From: Mucilaginibacter sp.
GTDB lineage: Bacteria; Bacteroidota; Bacteroidia; Sphingobacteriales; Sphingobacteriaceae
NCBI GenBank assembly: GCA_028287895.1
Contig: JAQBOV010000020.1
Span: 1-64,000, forward strand
Length of the DNA: 64,000 bases
Direction: 5' to 3'
The position numbers and the translations under genes are program-made. Shown piece after piece: positions 56,149 through 64,000 of the stretch; the first letter of the stretch is position 1, and each line of letters begins with the position of its first letter. Under the pieces are notes generated by a model. It had not been told where the DNA came from and made no database searches. It saw nothing but the letters and a program-made list of their open reading frames with translations.

Positions 56149-57441
56149 ATGGACCAGTACTTTATTATCGACTTCGATAGCACATTTACGCAGGTTGAGG
56201 CGTTAGACGAGCTTGCCCGCATTTCACTTCGAAAGCATCCCGACAGGGAAAAGATTTACCAGCAGATTGAGGATTATACCAATGCCGCCATGGAAGGCCG
56301 CATACCTTTCAGCGAAAGCCTGGAAGGCCGTGTGAAACTGCTGCAGGCCAACCGCGAACATCTCAAACAGCTGATCACGCATTTAAAAAAGAAAGTATCG
56401 ATATCCTTTTCCCGCAATAGCGCTTTTTTTAAGCAGCACCAGGATAATGTACTGATCGTATCTGGCGGGTTCAAGGAGTTTATTACTCCTGTAGTTACCG
56501 AGTATTTCATCAAAAAAGAAAATATCTACGCCAACACTTTTGTGTTTGACGAGCAGGATAATATCACAGGTTATGACCGTGAAAACCCGCTATCGCAAGA
56601 GGGCGGCAAGGTAAAGCTGTTGAAACAGATGAACCTGCAGGGCGAGATATTCGGCATTGGCGACGGGTATTCTGATTTCCAGCTGAAAGAATCAGGCATG
56701 ATCAAAAAGTTCTTTGCCTTTACCGAGAATATTGAGCGTAAATCAGTAGCCGAAAGGGCTGACCACATTACCCCCAGCTTTGACGAGTTTTTGTTCATCA
56801 ATAAGCTGCCGCGCGCTATTTCATACCCCAAAAACCGTATTAAATGCCTGGTAGTGGGCGATGTAGGCGAAGAAGCAATTGAACAAATACGTAAGGAAGG
56901 TTATAACATCCGTCACCGGGAAAGCATCGAAGAAAAATACCTGGAAGAAGCAGGCGTATTGTTATGCGACGAGATGAATCAGCCTACAGCCGAGCAATTG
57001 GAAAATGCCGGCCGGCTTAAGATAATAGGCTGTTTTGGCCGCGTAGCCAGTCGCAAGCTGGCAGAGACCGCCTGTGAAAACGGTATCATTATATTTGACG
57101 ATCCTAAATATAATCCCCGGAATGTGGATTTTATCCCCAAAAGGGTGATCTCATTTATGAACGAAGGGAAGACCCACATGAGCTGCAATTTTCCGGAATT
57201 ACAGCCGCCGCGTAATGATAACGCGCACCGTCTGATACACATCCATACTAACGTGCCGGGTATCCTGGCGCAGATAAATGGCGTTTTGGCAAGGCATAAT
57301 ATCAATATTGTTGGCGAGTTCCTGGTAACCAACGCGCAGATAGGTTATGTAATTACCGACGTGAACGCAGGCTATGGCAAACAGGTGCTTAACGAACTGA
57401 AAGCCATTGACCATACCATTAAGTTCCGGCTGTTGTATTAA
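56149..57441 (+). CDS. Phosphoserine phosphatase fused to PGDH remnant and ACT domain
   Basis: The 430-residue protein has three parts. Residues 1-220 are an HAD-type SerB: nucleophile and acid D8 and D10 in IIDFDSTF, S105 in VSGGF, the Lys in GGKVKLL, and GDGYSD at 171-176. Residues 231-330 resemble the substrate-binding part of 3-phosphoglycerate dehydrogenase (LKIIGCFGRVASRKLAETACENGIIIFDDP). Its NAD-binding Rossmann domain is absent. Residues 345-430 are the SerA-type C-terminal ACT domain (FPELQPP, LIHIHTNVPGILAQINGVLARHNINIVGE). It probably makes L-serine and is sensed by serine. The ATG at 56149 is preferred to an upstream TTG (56068). Confidence 0.85.
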   Translation: MDQYFIIDFDSTFTQVEALDELARISLRKHPDREKIYQQIEDYTNAAMEGRIPFSESLEGRVKLLQANREHLKQLITHLKKKVSISFSRNSAFFKQHQDNVLIVSGGFKEFITPVVTEYFIKKENIYANTFVFDEQDNITGYDRENPLSQEGGKVKLLKQMNLQGEIFGIGDGYSDFQLKESGMIKKFFAFTENIERKSVAERADHITPSFDEFLFINKLPRAISYPKNRIKCLVVGDVGEEAIEQIRKEGYNIRHRESIEEKYLEEAGVLLCDEMNQPTAEQLENAGRLKIIGCFGRVASRKLAETACENGIIIFDDPKYNPRNVDFIPKRVISFMNEGKTHMSCNFPELQPPRNDNAHRLIHIHTNVPGILAQINGVLARHNINIVGEFLVTNAQIGYVITDVNAGYGKQVLNELKAIDHTIKFRLLY

Positions 57442-57504
57442 GTTTGGGTGATTGAGTTGATTACGTGAGTGGTTGATCGGGCTGATGTTCGTAAACTCCA
57501 TCAA

Positions 57505-57975
57505 CTATTGCTCTCGCAAAGGAACCACCAGCACAGGCACATGGGAATGACGTACTACATCCTCGGCTACGCTTCCCATAAACAGGCGGCCCAGACCCGT
57601 ACGGCTATGTGTTCCCACTACGATCATGTCGGCGTTAAATTCTTTACCGCATTTCAATATACCATCCGCTGTCAGGCCGAATTCTGTATATTGGGTTACC
57701 TGAAGGTCACCGGCCAGCATTTTTTTGGTTTGCTGCATCATGTTTTCTGCCGATTCGGATTGTATTTTGAGCATCGCAGCCTCGTCAATATTCGACCCCT
57801 CAACGGGGACGCCGGTTATCGTATCGGTTCCTGACACCGGGTAAATAATAGGTTCTACAATGCTTACCAGCCCAACTTCGGCCTTATAAGTACGTGCCAG
57901 ATCAAACCCGAATTCGGCTGCATGCTGGGCATACTTGCTATCATCAACTGCGATTAAGATTTTATGTATTGTCAT
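57505..57975 (-). CDS. Universal stress protein, single UspA domain
   Basis: The 156-residue protein is a UspA domain with KILIAVDDSKYAQHAAEFGFDLA at the start and the ATP-binding GTHSRTGLGRLFMGSVAEDVVRHSHVPVLVV (G-2x-G-9x-G-S/T) at the end, so it likely binds ATP. Its role in stress is inferred from the family. It is divergent from tryptophan dioxygenase (80-base gap) and converges on the SerB-ACT gene. Confidence 0.92.
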   Translation of the reverse strand: MTIHKILIAVDDSKYAQHAAEFGFDLARTYKAEVGLVSIVEPIIYPVSGTDTITGVPVEGSNIDEAAMLKIQSESAENMMQQTKKMLAGDLQVTQYTEFGLTADGILKCGKEFNADMIVVGTHSRTGLGRLFMGSVAEDVVRHSHVPVLVVPLREQ

Positions 57976-58030
57976 GGTAATTGCTTAACTATAAATATGA
58001 TAGTTTTGTTTCTGTATTTACAAGCTTTAT

Positions 58031-58038
58031 TACCTTTG
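58031..58038 (+). promoter_or_regulatory. Promoter of tryptophan dioxygenase gene
   Basis: TACCTTTG fits TAnnTTTG, and TTTG at 58005-58008 lies 22 bases upstream, within the usual 17-23. The ATG follows 17 bases later. This is the best complete promoter in the window. Confidence 0.6.
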
Positions 58039-58055
58039 CCATATAAACCGAGCTG

Positions 58056-59006
58056 ATGAGTATTGTCCCCGAGATAGAAACACGCCTGGCCCTTTTGCAG
58101 GAAAAGTATGAAGCCATGGGTCAGGATATGATATCCTACCTTGACGGTCTGCTGCATGCCGACTTTTTAACCTACTGGGATTATATCCACCTGGATACCT
58201 TGCTAAGCCTGCAGAGCCCCAAAACGCCCTTCCCCGACGAAGAGATATTCATCATGTATCACCAGATCACCGAGCTGTATTTTAAGCTGGTGCTGCATGA
58301 GTGCAAGCAGATCACCGAAAAACAACTCCTCACGGCTGACTTTTTTACTGCGCGTATTAAACGTATCAACCGCTATTTCGATGCGCTTATACAATCCTTT
58401 GAGATTATGGTAGACGGTATGGAGAAAGAACAATTCCTTCATTTCAGGATGTCACTATTACCTGCCAGTGGCTTTCAGAGCGGACAATACCGAATGATAG
58501 AAATATATGCTACCGATTTTATTAACCTGGTAGTTGAAGACAAGCGTGAACAACTGCGCAGCGCACCCATAGAGGACCAGTTTGAATACCTGTACTGGAA
58601 GTTTGGCGCTACGGAGCTGTCCACCGGCAAAAAAACATTAACGCTGAAACAGTTTGAAAAGAAATATGCCAAAATCTTTATAGAATTGGGTAAAGCAAAT
58701 ACGCAGCATAATTTTAATGCGCTGCTGCAGCAATTAAAATATGCCGGGCAAGCGACAACCGGGCTGGAAAATGAATTGCGGCAACTGGACGTAAACGTGA
58801 ATGTGAACTGGCCGCTATCGCATTATAAATCGGCCGTGCGTTACCTTAACCGCCAGCCTGACGAAATAAAAGCCACCGGCGGCACTAATTGGCAAAAATA
58901 CCTGCCGCCGCGTTTTCAAAAAAGGATATTTTATCCTGCATTATGGACAACCGAACAGGAAGCGGACTGGGGAAAGGCATGGGTGGATGATGTGCTGGGA
59001 TTGTAG
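58056..59006 (+). CDS. kynA: Tryptophan 2,3-dioxygenase
   Basis: The 316-residue protein is the heme-dependent TDO that opens the indole ring of tryptophan to N-formylkynurenine. Family marks are MSYxxYLxLDxLL-like DYIHLDTLLSLQ, EEIFIMYHQITELYFKLVLHECKQI, the substrate-binding FRMSLLPASGFQSGQYRMIE, and ATGGTNWQKYLPPRFQ near the end in place of the usual GTGGSSG. It is somewhat longer than the Xanthomonas enzyme. No other kynurenine gene is in the window, so it may serve degradation or signalling. Confidence 0.9.
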   Translation: MSIVPEIETRLALLQEKYEAMGQDMISYLDGLLHADFLTYWDYIHLDTLLSLQSPKTPFPDEEIFIMYHQITELYFKLVLHECKQITEKQLLTADFFTARIKRINRYFDALIQSFEIMVDGMEKEQFLHFRMSLLPASGFQSGQYRMIEIYATDFINLVVEDKREQLRSAPIEDQFEYLYWKFGATELSTGKKTLTLKQFEKKYAKIFIELGKANTQHNFNALLQQLKYAGQATTGLENELRQLDVNVNVNWPLSHYKSAVRYLNRQPDEIKATGGTNWQKYLPPRFQKRIFYPALWTTEQEADWGKAWVDDVLGL

Positions 59007-59033
59007 TTCATGTTCATCGTTCATAGATCATCG
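59006..59033 (-). repeat. Word repeat (CTATGAAC type), reverse orientation
   Basis: GTTCATGTTCATCGTTCATAGATCATCG, read from the minus strand, gives ATGATCTATGAACGATGAAC. The same words occur in the other orientation at 59611-59711, across the DinB-like gene. Confidence 0.5.
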
Positions 59034-59093
59034 TTATTAAATCGACCGTTTCCTTTGACAATCAGTTATGTATTAAAAATCAGTTAAACTTAA

Positions 59094-59564
59094 ATGAGCA
59101 AATTAAATTTCGAAGACATCTTTTCGGATTCGTTAGATACATTTAAAGTGTTCGATGATCTAAACCTCCAGGTAGTAAATAATATCTTGCCAAACACGCC
59201 TAAAAATATATGGCAGATTTTAAATCATTTAATAGCCTGGCACCAATATCAGATAGAAATACTCAGAGGGCAGGAGCCCCTGCAGAATATTGCTGAAGCA
59301 GAAACCTGGGCTGAAAATGATAATATAATGGATTTACGTTTGGTTAATTCAGCCGTGACTGCCTTTAAAGGTCAAATCAACAATATTAAAGCAGTAATTT
59401 CTATGCTAACTATAGAAACGCCGGATATTCAAGCAAAATTAAAATGCATTCAAGATATCACCACTCATTTATCATTCCATTTGGGAGAAGTTATACTGAT
59501 CAGAAGACAACTAAAAAACTATCCTCTACCTGATGAAATGCGTGCATTCTTATCTGGTAAATAA
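59094..59564 (+). CDS. DinB/YfiT-like four-helix protein
   Basis: The 156-residue protein looks like a DinB-superfamily four-helix bundle: helix 2 with ILNHLIAWHQYQIEIL and a late helix with HLSFHLGEVILIRRQL, which provide the three His that normally hold a metal. Many members act in thiol-dependent detoxification or are of unknown use. No signal peptide. The gene is bracketed by copies of the CTATGAAC word repeat in opposite orientation (59006-59033 and 59611-59711). Confidence 0.7.
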   Translation: MSKLNFEDIFSDSLDTFKVFDDLNLQVVNNILPNTPKNIWQILNHLIAWHQYQIEILRGQEPLQNIAEAETWAENDNIMDLRLVNSAVTAFKGQINNIKAVISMLTIETPDIQAKLKCIQDITTHLSFHLGEVILIRRQLKNYPLPDEMRAFLSGK

Positions 59565-59610
59565 TTGTACTTGGAAAAGGGCTTAAAAATTCTGTTATCA
59601 TTTTACCATT

Positions 59611-59711
59611 AACTATGATCTATAACCTATGGACTTTCCAGGGCTCATGGTTATTTTAATCTCATAATCTGGTGATTTTCTATGAACTATGAACCATCGG
59701 CTATGAACTTT
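59611..59711 (+). repeat. Word repeat (CTATGAAC type), forward orientation
   Basis: AACTATGATCTATAACCTATGGAC and TATGAACTATGAACC...GGCTATGAAC repeat one theme across about 100 bases before the aminotransferase gene. Confidence 0.6.
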
Positions 59712-59753
59712 CATACAAAATTCCTAACTTGCCATTTTCCAATTTAATATACC

Positions 59754-60827
59754 ATGGCCATGACTGAGACGCTGGATATCAAGATCACGAAAACAAACAA
59801 TTCCCGTTTAGCGCAAACGGATTTTAACAACCTGCCTTTCGGCAAAACATTTTCCGACCACATGTTTGTGGCCGATTACGCCGATGGCCAGTGGAAAAAC
59901 TTTGAAATTGTCCCTTATGCTGAAATCGGGTTGAGCCCGGCTATTTCTGCCCTGCATTACGGACAAGCTTTTTTTGAAGGGCTGAAAGCTTATAAACATG
60001 CTGATGGCAAAGTTTCACTATTCCGTCCCGAAAAAAATGCAGAGCGTTTTAACAAGTCGGCAGAGCGCCTTTGCATGCCTGCACTGCCCGAAGATATTTT
60101 TGTACAAAGCATAGCCGCTTTGGTTGACCTTGACCGCGACTGGATTCCGGCAAATGCCAATCATAGCTTATACATCAGGCCGTTTATGTTCGCTACCGAC
60201 CCCTTTTTGGGAGTAGCGCCCTCAACAACTTATAAATTCATAGTGTTAACCGGTCCGGTAGGGCCATATTTTTCAAAGACCTTAAGAGTTAAGATCGAAA
60301 CACGCTATACCCGCGCCGCTGAAGGCGGCATGGGATTCGCTAAATCGGCCGGTAACTATGGCGGGGCCATGTTGCCTGCGAAAAAAGCCGTGGAAGAAGG
60401 TTTTGACCAACTGATATGGACCGATGCCAAAGAGCATAAATATGTTGAAGAAATGGGCGCTGCCAATGCCATGTTTGTATTGGACGGCAAACTCGTTACC
60501 CCGTCTACAGCAGAGAATACCATTCTGAAAGGCATCACCCGCGATACGGTAATAACGCTGGCCCGCGACTGGGGCTTCCCGGTTGAAGAACGCCGTGTAT
60601 CGGTAGCCGAAATTGTGGAAGGTGCCAAAAATGGGAAACTGACCGATGCTTTCGGTGCCGGCACAGCAGCTACCATTGCAGCCGTAGGTTCATTGAGCCA
60701 TAACGGCGAGGAATACTTCTTAAGCGATCCTAAAACACGTGAATTTTCTCAAAAGGTATTAAAGACCCTGGATGCGATCAGGTATGGCAACGCAGCCGAC
60801 CCGCATGGCTGGAATCACGTGGTATAG
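59754..60827 (+). CDS. ilvE: Branched-chain amino acid aminotransferase
   Basis: The 357-residue PLP enzyme transfers amino groups between glutamate and the keto acids of Leu, Ile and Val. It is the class IV, eukaryote-like BCAT: ALHYGQAFFEGLKAYKHADGKVSLFRPEKN, the PLP-lysine segment FAKSAGNYGGAM, VEEMGAANAMFVLDGKLVTPSTAENTILKGITRDTVI and GAGTAATIAAV. Length fits. The start is one of two closely placed ATGs (59754 and 59760). A strong inverted repeat follows the gene. Confidence 0.95.
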   Translation: MAMTETLDIKITKTNNSRLAQTDFNNLPFGKTFSDHMFVADYADGQWKNFEIVPYAEIGLSPAISALHYGQAFFEGLKAYKHADGKVSLFRPEKNAERFNKSAERLCMPALPEDIFVQSIAALVDLDRDWIPANANHSLYIRPFMFATDPFLGVAPSTTYKFIVLTGPVGPYFSKTLRVKIETRYTRAAEGGMGFAKSAGNYGGAMLPAKKAVEEGFDQLIWTDAKEHKYVEEMGAANAMFVLDGKLVTPSTAENTILKGITRDTVITLARDWGFPVEERRVSVAEIVEGAKNGKLTDAFGAGTAATIAAVGSLSHNGEEYFLSDPKTREFSQKVLKTLDAIRYGNAADPHGWNHVV

Positions 60828-60841
60828 TTTTTTCAAGTCTT

Positions 60842-60897
60842 GAATCTCAGGTCTTAAGTCATAGGTTAAAATTCAAATGACTTAAGACCTAAGATTC
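60842..60897. repeat. Long inverted repeat (CTTAAGAC type) between convergent genes
   Basis: Two 21-base arms (60842-60862 and 60877-60897) are complementary at 20 of 21 positions; the key words are CAGGTCTTAAGTCAT and ATGACTTAAGACC. The 14-base loop lies between convergent ilvE and phosphoesterase genes, so it can end both transcripts. Confidence 0.75.
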
Positions 60898-60902
60898 GGT
60901 AC

Positions 60903-62117
60903 TTAAAAGCTTCGGCCGACCTTTAACGACACGGTGGCGCTTTTACCAAAAACTACTTTTTGGGTTTTATCTGAAGGTTGTGTATTCCATAAACATTCAC
61001 GCACAGTTAACGTCTGCGTTTCGGGCTCGAGCGATAGGAGCTGAAAAGACAACAAAGTCTCATCTTTTGCGGAATACTTTCCTTTCATCGGCGAATCAAC
61101 CCGGAAAACGTTCAGATTTACATCTTTATCGGGTCCCTGGTAAGTATAAAACTCATTCCAGTTACTGTTGCCATGGAAATAAGCTTTTATATTCGGATGC
61201 GCTTTTAAAAATTTTACAAAGCCGCGTTCCTCTATAGCCGTTGCCCCATCATCTTTTGCTGCAATTTTACCCTCTTTGTAATGCTCTTCAGTAAGGTTTT
61301 CGAATTTGTTTTCGGCCGTCATATTGTATGGTGGTACCGGGTTGGTAAAATGTTTTGCTTCGCAAGTTGGCTGGTCATGCGTAAAAATAATGACCGGGGT
61401 TTTCTGCGCTACAGTGTCCAGGTCCTTTTGCATCCAGATACGCTCGGCAGAATCAGGCCACAAAGTAATAAACATCACGTGGATACCCTTTAAATTATAT
61501 GAATAATTGACTTTATCGGTTGCATAGTTATAGTTCGCATTAGTTAAAGGCACTTTTGGTTTCAACATCCTATTGTATATCTTAACCATTGATGTGGGAT
61601 CAGTTAACGGCCGCATCGGCTTTGCATATCCAATAGCATTGGAGATGTCATGGTTGCCGGGTACCATCAGCAGTTTAGCCGGTTTGCGATCATGTCCTTT
61701 AAGGTTAAGCAGATGCATATAACCTGCCTCAAACTGTGCCCATGATTCAGCAGCGTTTTGTATGGGAATCTCCATACGATTAGCGATATCGCCGCCTTCA
61801 ACGATATAGTCTACCGTTCCCGCTGCTTTACCTGAACCTATGCCCCCGTCCACCGGAAGGGTAAGATGTGGTATGGTATTGATCTGGCGGATCATGGCAG
61901 CGTTTACCTGGTCACCGGTCACATTGGAGTCCCCTCTGAACCTGGGGCGTGTAATACCATAATGGGCATCAGAAGTAAAAACGATGTTGATAACGGAGGA
62001 AGCTTTAGTTTGACTATAGCTTCTTTGCAGCTGCAAGACAATCATCAATGCGATAATAAAAATGTTGATCGCGGCAGATGAGATAGTGCGTTTGCCTGTA
62101 AAATAGTTGAGTTGCAT
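60903..62117 (-). CDS. Exported metallophosphoesterase
   Basis: The 404-residue protein has an N-terminal membrane or signal segment (about residues 17-36, then SYSQ). A calcineurin-type phosphoesterase domain follows: FTSDAHYG, IVEGGDIANR, VPGNHDISN, IIFTHDQP and FHGNSNWN supply the two-metal ligands. It should act in the periplasm on phosphoesters, substrate unknown. It converges on ilvE and lies 37 bases downstream of the beta-propeller lipoprotein gene on the same strand, so the two probably share a transcript. Confidence 0.88.
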   Translation of the reverse strand: MQLNYFTGKRTISSAAINIFIIALMIVLQLQRSYSQTKASSVINIVFTSDAHYGITRPRFRGDSNVTGDQVNAAMIRQINTIPHLTLPVDGGIGSGKAAGTVDYIVEGGDIANRMEIPIQNAAESWAQFEAGYMHLLNLKGHDRKPAKLLMVPGNHDISNAIGYAKPMRPLTDPTSMVKIYNRMLKPKVPLTNANYNYATDKVNYSYNLKGIHVMFITLWPDSAERIWMQKDLDTVAQKTPVIIFTHDQPTCEAKHFTNPVPPYNMTAENKFENLTEEHYKEGKIAAKDDGATAIEERGFVKFLKAHPNIKAYFHGNSNWNEFYTYQGPDKDVNLNVFRVDSPMKGKYSAKDETLLSFQLLSLEPETQTLTVRECLWNTQPSDKTQKVVFGKSATVSLKVGRSF

Positions 62118-62154
62118 AATTGATAAATTTAAATTAAATAGGATGGGTCTTGGA

Positions 62155-63162
62155 TCACTTTCTTTTGTAAAAAGAAACAGTGGCTAATTTTCCGGGATAA
62201 CCCCGCACTTCTGTATCGGTATAATATCCGGAGCCATCTGCGGCAAAGCCAATACCTTCACCCCGGGGTTCATTGTTAGCGTATGGTGCAACCTGGGGTT
62301 TTGTTAATAATCCTGCTGATATGCTGGTTCCGGATGGTAATCTCCAGTACCATATCAGTTCATTACTTCTAAGTAAAATTCCAGAGCCATCGGGTGAAAT
62401 ATCCCCGCCTGTTGCTTTGTTAAAATACAATTGAACTGCAGGAGTCATTACCGTGGCAGAGCTAATATTTTGAGGATACCGCGCGACGTAGATAGATGAA
62501 AGGTTACTCTGTTTACTGGCAATATAAATATCATGGGTTAGCGGATCAACCATTAATGTTTCTGCATCATGGGGCCCGTCAGGGTATTTTAATTCTATTA
62601 TAGAGACCGTATCAATATTTAATGTAACGGGTAATATTTTTCCTGCCAGAACCGGTTCAGCAAAGCGATAAACGAATACTGAGCCATACTTAGAATCATT
62701 GTCACCAATATCAGCTACGTATACATAGCTTTTACCCGCGACCGGTCCGGGGCCTGTGGCGATGTCTTCCCAATCACGGTTACCTACGTGGGTTAATATA
62801 AGCGTGCCTTTATCCGCACCGCTTGCGTCAGTAATGTACACTTGGTTTGCATTACCGCTATCATTATGAATGTATAGCATCCCCGGATTGACCCTGCTTG
62901 CAGCAACCCCTGATATTTCCAGAAGGTCTTCCCTGGAAAGGTTATTTACAACAGGTCCAGGATTAAACGATTTTGTAGTATCAAGAGCGGATGGATCGTA
63001 TGATGTGGTTGGGAATACGGTCTGTTCAGGGGATGTAATTACCGTAGTATCTTTTACAGAAAGAATGTTGCCTGATTTTTTGCAGGAGAAAACAGAAAGT
63101 ATTAAAAAGCAATACAACCCGCTTTTAATAAAAATTGTGGTATTACTAAAAGGGGTTGTCAT
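62155..63162 (-). CDS. Lipoprotein with beta-propeller-like repeats
   Basis: The 335-residue protein has a lipobox (LSVFSC, Cys at residue 27) followed by a Ser/Thr/Pro-rich linker. Repeated four-strand units follow (LEISGVAASRVNPGMLYIHNDSGNANQVYITD, RDWEDIATGPGPVAGKSYVYVADIGDNDSKYGSVFVYRF, HDAETLMVDPLTHDIYIASK), as in a beta-propeller. Similar proteins are annotated as phytase-like or unknown. Cell-surface location is likely. It lies just before a phosphoesterase and after the beta-helix gene, all on the minus strand. Confidence 0.78.
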   Translation of the reverse strand: MTTPFSNTTIFIKSGLYCFLILSVFSCKKSGNILSVKDTTVITSPEQTVFPTTSYDPSALDTTKSFNPGPVVNNLSREDLLEISGVAASRVNPGMLYIHNDSGNANQVYITDASGADKGTLILTHVGNRDWEDIATGPGPVAGKSYVYVADIGDNDSKYGSVFVYRFAEPVLAGKILPVTLNIDTVSIIELKYPDGPHDAETLMVDPLTHDIYIASKQSNLSSIYVARYPQNISSATVMTPAVQLYFNKATGGDISPDGSGILLRSNELIWYWRLPSGTSISAGLLTKPQVAPYANNEPRGEGIGFAADGSGYYTDTEVRGYPGKLATVSFYKRK

Positions 63163-63188
63163 GCCGAAATTATATTCAGAAATTCAGA

Positions 63189-64000
63189 TTAGTGCTGATT
63201 ACCAGTACCGTCTAACTGATAGCAGCCCATATCTTTTCCCGCAAGGGTTATGCCACTTGAACCGAATGTTGGATCGATAGGAATACCGGCAGTAATAGGG
63301 GTAAAGGCAGTGGTCGTTCCTTTACCTGCTGCTGGTGATGCTGCTTGTAAATGGAAATTGAAATTATCAACCGATGCCTGGGTAATCCAAAAATTAGCAG
63401 CAGCCGGAAGAGGATAATTTACAAACATAGGATTGTTTTTTCCTACCAATGAGGTACCGTCATAAACTTTTCCAAAACTATAAGATGCTCCTAAAAATGC
63501 CGCCATATTTGGAATATCGGTAGCCTGCGGATGGGTAACTACCGGCTGGGCAACACTTGTAGGTACAATTTGATTTGCCATATCCACATTGTCAACATAA
63601 TAAAAGTTGTAGCCATAAGCAGTTTTGGGAATCACGCTCGAAGCGTTAAAAGTGGTGTCAGCAAGATATACTTTTGCGCCACCCGGACCGCCTGCAATAC
63701 GTACACCAAAGTTACAATCAACGATCAGGTTATTGTAAACCAATGCCCTTGAGTTGTTTTCTATTTCAACTGAACCGCTTCTTGCTCCATAAACACCCGT
63801 ATTTCTGAAGCCGTCATTGACGTAAGTATTATTGTACATCGTAAACTGGCACTCGCCTCCGGTAGTACCATCACTGGCGGTTTTTGTGCCATTGGTTGCA
63901 CCACCTATGATCAGGTTATAAGCCATATTACCAACAGCACTGCCCTTGGCGTTAAAGCCATCGCCACCGGTACTGCCGCATTTTTCCATGGTATTTCTCA
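63189..64000 (-). CDS. Right-handed beta-helix protein, C-terminal part (cut by window edge)
   Basis: The frame is open to the right end of the window (RNTMEKCGSTGGDGFNAKGSAVGNMAYNLIIGG), so the real gene starts further on. The visible 270 or so residues carry the short repeats of parallel beta-helix proteins (GNMAYNLIIGGATNG, VEIENNSRALVYNNLIVDCNFGVRIAGGPGG), which often are polysaccharide lyases or surface glycan-binding proteins. They end in a compact tail (GITLAGKDMGCYQLDG). No sorting domain is obvious. Only the C-terminus is here, so the enzyme class cannot be named. Confidence 0.75.
   Translation of the reverse strand, partial: RNTMEKCGSTGGDGFNAKGSAVGNMAYNLIIGGATNGTKTASDGTTGGECQFTMYNNTYVNDGFRNTGVYGARSGSVEIENNSRALVYNNLIVDCNFGVRIAGGPGGAKVYLADTTFNASSVIPKTAYGYNFYYVDNVDMANQIVPTSVAQPVVTHPQATDIPNMAAFLGASYSFGKVYDGTSLVGKNNPMFVNYPLPAAANFWITQASVDNFNFHLQAASPAAGKGTTTAFTPITAGIPIDPTFGSSGITLAGKDMGCYQLDGTGNQH

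Noticed and set aside
1..64000. Prophage, integrative element or anti-phage island
   Set aside because: No integrase, transposase, phage structural gene, tRNA attachment site or known defence gene was found; gene content is core metabolism and envelope.

Overview
The window looks like a chromosomal segment of a Bacteroidota bacterium, most likely Sphingobacteriaceae (Mucilaginibacter/Pedobacter-like). This is inferred from gene content, not from a marker gene. It carries sprA of the type IX secretion/gliding system and families typical of the phylum (DUF4292, DUF4369-TlpA, DUF5684, a malic enzyme fused to a phosphotransacetylase domain). Shine-Dalgarno sequences are scarce, and many genes are preceded by the Bacteroidota -7 box TAnnTTTG. 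No rRNA, tRNA, integrase, transposase or CRISPR array was seen. It is ordinary core chromosome with unusual intergenic DNA.

Layout. 0-6.6 kb (+): an envelope cluster in tight series (polysaccharide flippase, dut, a TPR protein, a DUF4292 lipoprotein, EnvC), then two tatA genes. 6.7-19.5 kb (+): gatA, a MltD-like lytic transglycosylase, maeB, ruvA and the very large sprA. 19.5-21.7 kb (-): a decayed head-GIN-like fragment and an AsmA-like protein. 21.9-29.4 kb (+): miaB, a sigma-54 activator, lptE, a gene of unknown function, secG, groES and groEL. 29.7-30.6 kb (+): an MscS channel preceded by a 33-codon MscS-like fragment. 30.6-36.7 kb (-): a six-gene membrane operon (SpoIIM-like, GDPD-type membrane protein, DUF4129, DUF4350, MoxR ATPase, DUF58), divergent from an RDD gene. 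37.5-38.4 kb (-): DUF2752 and DUF5684 membrane proteins. 38.5-50.1 kb: serine dehydratase, SGNH hydrolase, lipB, phosphopantetheinyl transferase, dcd, M20 amidohydrolase, SPOR protein, secA and purD. 50.6-64 kb: two tandem TlpA proteins, a degenerate arginase-family protein, a reductase/epimerase, a lipoprotein, a SerB-ACT fusion, UspA, tryptophan dioxygenase, a DinB-like protein, a branched-chain aminotransferase, a phosphoesterase, a beta-propeller lipoprotein and the end of a beta-helix protein cut by the window edge.

The genes point to envelope building and export (EnvC, MltD, LptE, SecG, SecA, TatA, SprA, AsmA-like), proteostasis (GroES/GroEL) and central or amino-acid metabolism.

The most unusual signal is in the non-coding DNA. 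One family of GC-rich palindromic elements occurs between genes and, once, in frame inside miaB, adding about 32 residues. Separately, many gaps are filled with short degenerate words repeated directly and inverted (TGTGCA-, CTATGAAC-, CTTAAGAC-, AATCCGAA-, CCGCTCAC-type), with a different word in each gap. Two proteins have lost key catalytic parts: an arginase-family protein lacking three of six metal ligands, and a phosphoserine phosphatase fused to a phosphoglycerate dehydrogenase remnant plus ACT domain. No self-contained new defence or mobile system was found.
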